From Pseudofabraea citricarpa (Eukaryota; Ascomycota; Leotiomycetes; Helotiales; Dermateaceae), in NCBI GenBank assembly GCA_029641185.1, contig JAPWGK010000024.1:62001-126000 (forward strand): a DNA stretch of 64,000 nt, in the 5' to 3' direction. Position 1 is the stretch's first letter. Each line of letters starts with the position of its first letter. The position numbers and the translations under genes were made by a program. Positions 55,849-64,000 of this stretch are shown piece by piece. The notes under the pieces are model-generated. The model saw only the letters and a program-made list of their open reading frames with translations. It did not search any database and was not told the origin of the DNA.

Positions 55849-58800
55849 TCAAAGGCCAGCCGGCAGATAGTAATCCCTGAAACGATCCGTGTCTTCCCAT
55901 TGCACATCGTACACTACATTCCAACAAGTGATGAGAAGATTGGGGAACTTCCTGGTCCAGAAACTCAGATATCCATCTGGTAAGGGACCGACATCCTTCT
56001 TCAGCTTGTCGCTCATATCCTCGTAATGATTCTTCTTGTTGCGCAAGGCTCGCAAAAGATCTAGCAGCCGTGTGCCAGTGTACTTGCGCTGCTTACCCAT
56101 CGACTCGACAAATTCCTTACCAAGTGATTTAAGAAAATCCCCATGGCAGATCTCTGGAGCCCATGCTTCAAGCTGCAGAAGCGGAGGTGAGGGTGGATCG
56201 CGAATTTCCTTCTCAAAATGATCCGAGACGTCGCAGAGGAAATTCAAGCGCTTCTTTGCTGGCCAGAAAAAGGGGTGTGCCATGACTTGCTTTGCCGTTG
56301 GACGAAGTTTTGGCTCTGGAGCAAGCATGGAGCCAATAAGATCTCTAGCCTCATAAGCATAATCTCCCAGGACATCTAACGGGCGTAGATTGAATTTCCC
56401 CTTGCGGATATTGACTTCTCGCATGTACCTATCGCCGCAGTCAAAGGGATGAGAGCCCTTGGTCAAGACATAGAAAAACACCAAGCCAAGGGAGAAGATG
56501 TCAATCGCCCGCGTAGCTCGTCGATTTGGCATCAATTCAGAACTGAGAACCAGGTTGTGGGATCCCGAGTTACCGTCAGTACTGGCATCCACCATGGCCG
56601 AGCCTTGTTGGGCATCGTCATCCAAAAGAAGTTCAGGTGCACGCCAGCCAGAGGTTCCAGCGGCATGTGCAGTCGTGGCTCGGAAAGAAGACTGTTCGCC
56701 TTCCAGCTTCTTGCATAGTCCAAAATCGGATACCAAAAGGCGGGGCTTCCCATCTTTGCCCATGGAAACGAGGATGTTTTGTGGCTTGAGATCACGATGG
56801 ACAATGCGGAGATTATGTAAGTGCTGTAGGCCATTGGTGATTTGGTAGAGAACGTTCGGCAGATCTCTCTCGCCGCCATGGGCCAGATCCTTGTGTAATT
56901 GTGGCTTCTCGATAACATCCGCCAAAGATGCCGGGCAGAGTTCAAGTGCAATATAGAGGAAACCTGCGGCCTGCTGTTGGGCAAAATAGCGAATAACTGT
57001 TTGAGATTAGCAAAGTTATATGAGATCCAGAAAGAAGCATACCATTGGGATGATCATCGCTTTCTCTGAGTAGTTTCGTCTCTTGAGAAGCAATATCAAA
57101 GAATTGTATGAGCATTCGTTTGACAGCTACAGAGCGGCCATCGAAGTTTCCTTCAAAAACCATGGTTCCATTACTTCCAGTTCCAATAAGCCTCTCAGTA
57201 TTGACTTCCAGTGCCCCAATTCGTATGACAGGGCCTGTTACCTCTGCAGGATCGTGAGAAATTGTATGAATATCAGGCTCAAGCTTGGCTTGTTGGCCCA
57301 GATTCTTCGCATTCTGCACGGCATCCTCAACAGTGGGTGGTGGTTTCTGAGAACCATCTTGCGATGGCTCTTGAGACTCTGCTCGTTTTCCTTTTTTGTG
57401 CTTCACGCCGCCACGTCGACCTCTACTTGCCTTTTTCTTTTCTTTGGGCTTCTCAGTACTCTCTGTGCTGACTGTGTCCGCTGATGTGGTATTGAGTTCA
57501 GCTGCAGAACTACCTTGTCCATCACTCACTGCCGATTCGGCTACTGGTTCGTTTGGAGTGGCATCAGCTTTCTCGTCCAATTGAACAGAGGGAAGTTGGA
57601 TGGGCTCATTTTCTGGAATTGCAGGCAAAGTCTCTGGTTGAGTTCCCTGCCCTGGAAGTGGATTCTCGGCTTTCTTGGAGACTTCCTTTTTGATTAATTT
57701 CTTCGATCCACCAACGTTGCCAATCCACTTCCGAACTTGCCTTTGGTTCGCGAATAGGAATGCACCTAGCATCAAAATCCACATCGGGTTCTTGATGAAG
57801 TCAAGGAAGTAGTTTACTGAGATTCGGGGGAGGTTCTGAATCTGCTGGATATACGAAGGCGTTACCACTACGGCAGGTGTTTGATGAATATCTGATGTGT
57901 CGTTGATAATATCCTTAATGGGTGCAATTGGCGGGGGGGAGATGCTAAGAATACGATTCGCACCACCATTGTCCCCACCATCGATTGAATGCAGGCCGAC
58001 GAGGGCCTCAGATAATTGTACTTGATCCATAACTTCCCACGGAGGCGAATTCCTCCACCAATTATCTTGGCTGCATTGTGCAAACTTGGAATTCGAGACC
58101 GCCAACGGATAAGACTTGCCAGATAATGCGTACCAGCTACCAGCTTCAGTGTGATTGAGGAAGATCTTGCTAATGCGATTATTTTCCGACTCCTGGTCCT
58201 CTGGAAATGGTGCGAGAGGCTGCGGAAGAACAACTAGTTCTGGGTCATCCTTTTCATTTCCCCAAGGCCTGGCCACATCAAAGACACGGACGACAGGAGC
58301 GGGGAATTTGTGTTGGAAGGATTGGCCTTTCTCCTTGTTGCTGGTACGCCCCATGTCAAACCCCAGCACTCCTCCATCATGACTGCTGTGAACGTATCTG
58401 CCATCTAATGTGGCGTGGTATTGGCGGAAGAGATCACTATCGTAACTGTTTGGAGTCCATTCCGCGAATTTGAGCTCAGCAATCTGATGCCCGTCTGATT
58501 TCCCGTGAATGTTGACCTTGTACTCAGTCCTCCCCAGCGTGATTGTAGCACTGGGGTTACACTCCTCACTGTCTGTGTCAATGAAGCCGGTTGGGCGAAG
58601 ACAACTCTCTCTGTGATTGACCAATGCCCCCGTGGAGCCAAACCACTTCAGGACATTTCCTGTACGAGCATCGATGGTGATCAGCTCGGTTTTCTTTTCG
58701 CCCGTGTAGACAATGGATTCTCGAGACCAAGGGGACAGTTCCTCCACGATGCCCTTCATGGTGACACCGAGATTCACCAATCCCGGGTTCCTCTCACCCG

Positions 58801-59422
58801 GTGCATAGACGTAGAGGTTGCCGTCCCGACTTGGCTCGATGATCCACAAGAAATCATCGTAATCCTGGTAGTCTTCTTCGACGGCCGACCGATTTCGTCG
58901 GTGATAAGTGGTTTCCACCATGGGCTGTTCTACCTCCAGAGCCCATCTCTCCATGCCCGTCTTCCGATCCCGGGCATATAGTCTCCCATCGACGGTCGCC
59001 AGTAGTACAAAATCCTCAACCTCCCAATCCTCAAGACTCCGCGCAATGTGCGCTTTGGAGAGACCACCGGAAGGTATGCTGTGGGGTCTTGAGGTTGGTG
59101 CTCTGACGGCGAATTCTGCCGGAGCCAAAGTTGCGATGGCGCTCGCATCGTTCTTGGTGGTGCGTGTATGATATAGATTTGCGGAGCCCTTTTCAGAACC
59201 TCGATCACGATCTTGGTTCAGAGGCGTCTCGAGGACCTTCGAGAGGCGTGTAGCTTCGATGGTGTGGGACGAGGCATCGGGTTCGAAGCCCTCGTGGGGG
59301 GACTCATGGCCCTGGGGATGGGGTGATTGTCGCTGCTGCTGCTGAGCCTCGACAAGCCATGGTACTAAAAGGAAGGCAGCGACGAAAAATCGACTGATTG
59401 ACGGGCCATGCCGTCGCGGCAT
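55849..59422 (-). CDS. IRE1: ER stress sensor kinase/endoribonuclease Ire1
   Basis: ER membrane protein that senses unfolded proteins and starts unconventional splicing of the HAC1/hacA mRNA. Exons 57043-59422 and 55849-56996 give 1175 residues; intron 46 bp. A signal peptide (FFVAAFLLVPWLVEA) is followed by a lumenal beta-rich sensor domain with repeat-like VDGRLYARDRKTGMERW. The single TM helix is near residues 543-562 (PMWILMLGAFLFANQ). A Lys/Glu-rich linker precedes the kinase: GTGSNGTMVFEG, VAVKRM lysine near 765, HRDLKPQN near 860, SDFGLCKK and GTSGWRAPELL. The KEN RNase domain ends the protein with NKKNHYEDM and WNVVYDVQWEDTDRFRDYY. Confidence 0.97.
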
Positions 59423-60851
59423 ATTGTGCTACAATGTTAACGATGTTGAAATCATAGACTTCGCAGAGTGCGAGGTCTGAGGATGCGAGGCTGGTTGAAG
59501 CAAGTCGACGAGCTTCTGTTGATTTCCAGCGCGGGTAGAGGCAGTAGTACTGCCCTCAGGGTTTGGCGGGTACGGGTCGGGCTGGATGTCGATGCGGGTT
59601 AGAGCTGCTGGTGGTGGTGGTGGTGGTGGTGGTTCGAGTGATGGATGGTAGAGCACGATGAAGCCCGAGGGATCTCGATGATGATGATAGGGGGGATGAG
59701 TCCTTTTAAAGAGATGAAGGGGGGGTGGGAGGAAAAGATGATGGCTGTGAATTGTTGTGGGATGAGAGAGTGTCAGAGTGCAAGTGTGTGAGTGTGTGTG
59801 GGCAGACGTAAGCATGGGCGTGAGGGTGAGAGGTTGAGGTTTGCGAAGGGATGGCCGGGCTTGGGCTTGTTGCTCGTGCTTGGGCTTTTGGCTGGGCTGC
59901 TGTCTCTTTTTGGTGCTGCGTCCAGTCCATGTCGATGATAGCGTGCTGGGGTTTCAGAAAGTGACATGAGCCGGCTATTCTTCATCGGCCCACAGAGCGG
60001 CGCACATCATCGAGGAGAGGCGAGACGAGGCGAGAGGCGAGTACAATGTACACACGTCCAAAATAGAGAAAACCCCACACTTTGCTTTTCGCTCCAGTTT
60101 CAGATCGCAGCGACTTGTGTCAATCGCATCTCTATCGCATCTCAAGCGTGTCTGTCGTTCGTCTTTTGAGTTCGCAAGCTCGTTTGGAAGACGGACTGAC
60201 AATCATGCTGCCATCGCTAGCCAGGGCCAGGACTTCTAACTTTTCAAGCAAGGGGTACGGGTACAGGATACAGGCGGCTGTCGGACACTGCTGTGCGAGC
60301 CAAATCCTGAACTTTCGGGGAACTAGATCTGACCGAAGAAACATCTGTAGACTCTGACAAGAATAAGAAACAGAAATAAGATGATTTGTACCACGGCATA
60401 TCCTTCTCAAATCAATCCCCTGCTTTTGCAATATTACAGAGTTGCACCGTCTCCCTACAAACTTCAGATCGTCATGTTGACGCGTCCAGACAACACCTCC
60501 AATTGGCCGGATGACAAGGTGTTCGAGGAGCCTTGCAGCAAGTGTCACTCTAATGTGATATCTTTCCCCTCCATCACAGGTAAGCAGGATACACATCACG
60601 TTACAATTATCTTGGTTGGTCGCACGAGCAGGTTGTTGAACTACCCCCAGCTGCCAGCTAGAAGAGCAAGACGGCACACACGTGCTACACATTGGGATGG
60701 CCAGCACAACCGGGCAGAGTAAAACAGCTTTGCTAGCATCCGTGGCATTCCATTCATTTAGTATGATCTATGGTATGGTACAAGGTTTCCCAGCTTTAGT
60801 GGCTTTCTTTTCATTATACAGATGGTATCTTAGACTCCGACATTACTGTGC
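59423..60851. other. IRE1 upstream region and CCT2 downstream region
   Basis: 1.43 kb. It includes a GGT run (59609-59632) and GT/GA-rich stretches (59775-59800) in the likely IRE1 leader. Open frames at 60.1-60.7 kb on both strands have no recognisable domain and are not called. Confidence 0.4.
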
Positions 60852-62541
60852 TCAACGCTCCCGTTTTCGTGGCGCACTGCGAATGATATTATCCACCCGA
60901 AGAAGAAGCTAGGGAGAATTAGTAAAGTTCCAAATCGAGGCAAGATTGACTTACTTCTGCTGCTTCTGATGCAGACGACACAACAGCCTTCTTCAACTTG
61001 TAACTCTCGATAACACCCAGTTCCCGCATGTCTGTGATGCCGCCGCCAGGTGTAAGGAGATCCAAGCCATACGTGGTCATGCCGTCATAAATGGCAGTTC
61101 GGAGCTTGGCCACAAGCTCACTCGAGTCGTAGCCAGCATTATCAGCGAGGATGGTTGGGAGTTGACGGAGAGCGACAGCAAATGCACCCACGGCAATCTG
61201 CTTCTTTCCATCAACCTTCAATGCAGCACCCTCCACAGCTTTGGCCATCAACATCTCAGCACATCCACCACCGAGAGTTGTTCTTGGCTCCTTGACGGTT
61301 TGTGACAGAACTGCAAGGGCATCATGAAGTGACCGTTCAGCCTCGTCCAAAAGCTGTTCCGTTGCGCCTCTGAGAACGATAGTGCATGCTTGTCCAGCCG
61401 CTACACCGGAAAACTTGATAAGAGTATCCTCGCCAATGATGACTTCCTCAATCAGATCACACTGACCAAGCTTGACTTGTTCTGGATGATCGAACGTCGA
61501 GGTGATTTCTCCACCCGTAACCAAGGCTAATCTTTCTATTCCATCAAAGTCGGCATGCTCGATAGACATGATACCAGCATCGGAGAAGAGCTGTTCGGGC
61601 CAGTTGTAAATGAGCTGTCGGTTGATGAAGCAGTTAATGCCGTGTGCCTTGATTTTGTCCACCTTGGCCTTCATCTTGTCCTTCTCGGCCTTCTCCAACT
61701 CAGCAAGCTTGCCTGTTGATCCAACCTTCACGCGAGCACCGAAGATCTTGATCTTGTCTGTGTCCATGGCCGTGTTTGCTACAAGGATCTTGGCCTTCTC
61801 TAGTCTTTTCGGCTGGTTCACACCTATCCGCTTGTCCAAAATGAAACCCTCATCTAGATATGAATCGTTAAGCTTTCCGCCCGCCTTTTTGATAATTTGG
61901 ATGTGACTGAGATCCGAAGAGCCCTTTAATCTCAATACCGCATCACAAGCTAGCTCTGCAAAGTGGTTCTGATCTTGAGACAGGACTTTGGAACTCAGAG
62001 TCGTCTTTGCAATGGCTAAAAGATCCTTCTTGAAAGCTTCAGTGTTGCTGCTATGATCCACCGCAGATTTCTCCAGGGCTGCTAACGCTGCCTGGCTAGC
62101 TATTCTGTAGCCTTCGATGATGGTCTGCGGATGTATCTTCTTATCGACTAACTTTTCGGCTTCCCTCAGCAGCTCTGCGGCCAAAACTGTGACTGATGTT
62201 GTTCCATCTCCAACCTCGTCGTCCTGCACTTTCGAGATATTGACCAGGACCTTTGCAGCAGCGTTGTCGAGCGCAATAGACTTCAGAATCGTAGCACCGT
62301 CGTTTGTAACCATTATCTCACCTGTCGAAGCCGACTGTAGAATCTTGCTAGGGAGGGTCAGCTCATCATGCTAGAGTCCTACAGAAAGGGGGATTATTTA
62401 CTCCATGCCCTTTGGACCTAACGTGCTCTTTACCAAATCACCAACGGCAATAGCTCCAACGAAGGCGGAAAGACGAGCATTCTCACCCTTCTCCTCGGTC
62501 GTGCCATCATCGAAAATCTGAGTGGGGTTGAAAGAAGCCAT
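60852..62541 (-). CDS. CCT2: Chaperonin CCT/TRiC subunit beta
   Basis: Subunit of the cytosolic eight-member chaperonin that folds actin and tubulin using ATP. Three exons (62402-62541, 60955-62347, 60852-60908) give 529 residues; introns 54 and 46 bp. The group II chaperonin marks are [16 protein letters not shown] (first splice), [32 protein letters not shown] with the catalytic Asp, and ALLTPGGG-like [13 protein letters not shown]. The beta-type C-terminus is restored by the last splice as [18 protein letters not shown] followed by SAPRKRER. It is divergent from eIF3b with 394 bp between start codons. Confidence 0.97.
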
Positions 62542-62935
62542 ATTGAAAGATGCTGGCTGGCTGTTGACAGAAATAAAAAAGTTGACCTTGCTGTCGCGAT
62601 TACAAGAGAGAGACGCGATTTTCAGCCAACCGCGCGCTAGGGCGGCTCATTAGCGAGGCCACCAAAAATTATCCCCACGACGAGGTGACAGGAAATCCCC
62701 TCAGCCTGTGCCCGTTTCGCCCATTACCACGTCTGCTTGACAATTCTATTTCTTGTAAAATTACACGCAATACGCCATCGAGCCGCTGTGCAGAGCCAGC
62801 CGCCTTCGAAAATTTGACGTAGTTCCGTTAGCGCATCCAAGTGGGGTCAAAATCGCACGTCGCTATCTATTTTGCACTTCCAATCCTCAAACCCCAACCC
62901 ACAGCACTTTGCGACAGAACTAGACAACCGCAATC
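62542..62935. promoter_or_regulatory. Bidirectional promoter CCT2 / eIF3b
   Basis: 394 bp between two divergent, strongly expressed housekeeping genes. No TATA box is seen near either start. The shared control is inferred from layout only. Confidence 0.5.
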
Positions 62936-64000
62936 ATGGCGCCGAGTTTCGATCACCTACCCGATCCCGAGGAGGATGATTATGATGAAGAAGAAGAGCT
63001 CGATTTTTCCGACCTACGTGAACGGTTCGAGGTACAACTCGAGCAGGGACTTGATGCTTTTGTCGTCGTGGATGGTCTGCCAGAAGTCAACGAGGATACC
63101 AAGCCCAAGCTGGTGAAGTTTCTGTTACGAAAGCTGAACGCCGTGGGGAAAGTTAAGGAGGACTCGGTTCACATGCCCATTGGAGATGATGGAAAATCCT
63201 ACAAGTATGCTGGAAATCGTTCGTACTTACAGACATGGAGCTGACTGGTGCAGGTTTGCCTTTGTCGAATACTCATCGCCTGCAGAGGCTATTGCTGCGT
63301 GCAAAGCCCTTGATATGGTTGCCCTGGATAAAAAGCATACCCTCCGAGTGAACAAATTAACAGATATCGACCGCTTCGGCAGAGAGGGTCGCATCGACGA
63401 GAAATACAACCCTCCCAAGATCGAGGATTTCAGCGAGAAGGAGCATTTGAGGTCATGGCTAGCAGACCCAAGTGGTCGTGGGCGCGACCAATTTGTCATG
63501 TACAAGGACAACGGAGTGGCAGTTTACTGGAACAACGAAAAGGATACCCCAGAGACCATTGTGGATAGACAACACTGGACCGAGTCCTTCGTACAATGGT
63601 CGCCACAGGGAACTTTCTTGACCTCGATGCATCAGCAGGGTGTGCAGCTTTGGGGTGGACCGTCATGGACCCGACAGAAGCGTTTCGCTCATCCTTTTGT
63701 TAACTTGGTGGACTTCTCCCCCGGAGAAAAATACCTTACAACTTGGTCAAACCGCCCCATTTCAATTCCTGAGGACGGCCACCCAGCACTTTCGATCGAT
63801 GATGATGGAATGAACTACGTAATTTGGGACATCGAGACTGGAAAGCCTCTTAGATCCTTCGCCAACCTCGATCTACCAAGCAACACTACTGACGAAGCTG
63901 GCCAGCCTGTAAAGCGCAAGATTCAATGGCCAGCATTCAAGTGGTCTGCGGATGACAAGTATGTTGCAAGAATTACACACGGTGTTTCCATTTCTGTTTA
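62936..64000 (+). CDS. PRT1: Translation initiation factor eIF3 subunit b (partial)
   Basis: Scaffold subunit of eIF3 in 40S recruitment. Exon 1 62936-63204, intron 63205-63253 (49 bp, GTATGC...GTGCAG), exon 2 from 63254 past the window edge. The acidic N-terminus is followed by an RNA-recognition motif ([40 protein letters not shown]) and [11 protein letters not shown]. The beta-propeller starts with [20 protein letters not shown] and [14 protein letters not shown]. Only about the first half is inside the window; the end is missing because the window stops, not because of a break. Confidence 0.97.

Noticed and set aside
60132..60722. Opposing frames of 191 aa (minus) and 113 aa (plus)
   Set aside because: No recognisable domain, signal or splice logic; region fits the IRE1 upstream and CCT2 downstream spacer.
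1..64000. tRNA, rRNA, CRISPR and transposon genes
   Set aside because: Looked for tRNA B-box-like GTTCGA strings, terminal repeats and transposase or reverse-transcriptase motifs by eye. The few GTTCGA hits lie in coding sequence or lack a cloverleaf, and no transposon domain was found. A profile scan could still find a degraded element in the AT-rich parts.

Overview
The window is nuclear DNA of a filamentous ascomycete (Pezizomycotina). The evidence is short GT-AG introns (about 45-100 bp) in most genes, a Zn2Cys6 regulator, a velvet-domain protein, a hybrid histidine kinase, a DASH-complex Dam1 protein and a CYP504-like P450. The style fits Leotiomycetes, but that placement is inference. 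I found no tRNA, rRNA, CRISPR or recognisable transposon. About 27 protein genes were reconstructed by hand-splicing the reading frames; most join in frame at plausible splice sites.

Left part (0-15 kb): FYV7 (rRNA processing, GC-AG intron) and a two-homeodomain regulator lie tail to tail. Next comes a small metabolic group: an aspartate-aminotransferase-like enzyme, a Zn2Cys6 regulator, a HpcH/HpaI aldolase remnant and an amino-acid permease. The last two are head to head and both lack their 5' coding parts, meeting within about 30 bp. A SET-domain protein, JIP5 (ribosome biogenesis) and RIB1 (riboflavin) follow, all on the minus strand.

Middle part (15-37 kb): a DsbA/FrnE-like protein, a secretory-pathway membrane protein, a CYP504-type P450, HOM2 (with a consensus Gcn4/CpcA site upstream), an MHYT-domain hybrid histidine kinase, a 3.9 kb gene-free stretch leading to a short velvet protein with a 5'-UTR intron, and a patatin-like protein whose nucleophile serine is replaced by glycine.

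Right part (37-64 kb): housekeeping genes DAM1, BUD20 (second GC-AG intron), ARO2 and a MET12-type MTHFR. They are followed by an AT-rich accessory island (43.2-49.4 kb) with an SDR, an orphan membrane-protein candidate, and a secreted acidic protein built of 39-bp repeats. Two degenerate ~18-bp minisatellites of the same type flank the island genes. Beyond it lie a DUF6594 protein, HEL2 (ribosome quality control), a DEK_C/SWIB protein, IRE1 (unfolded protein response), CCT2 (chaperonin) and the 5' part of eIF3b, which runs off the window.

Taken together this is a housekeeping chromosome arm with at least two lineage-variable patches: the 2.8-10.3 kb metabolic group, which looks partly decayed, and the 43-49 kb repeat-rich island.
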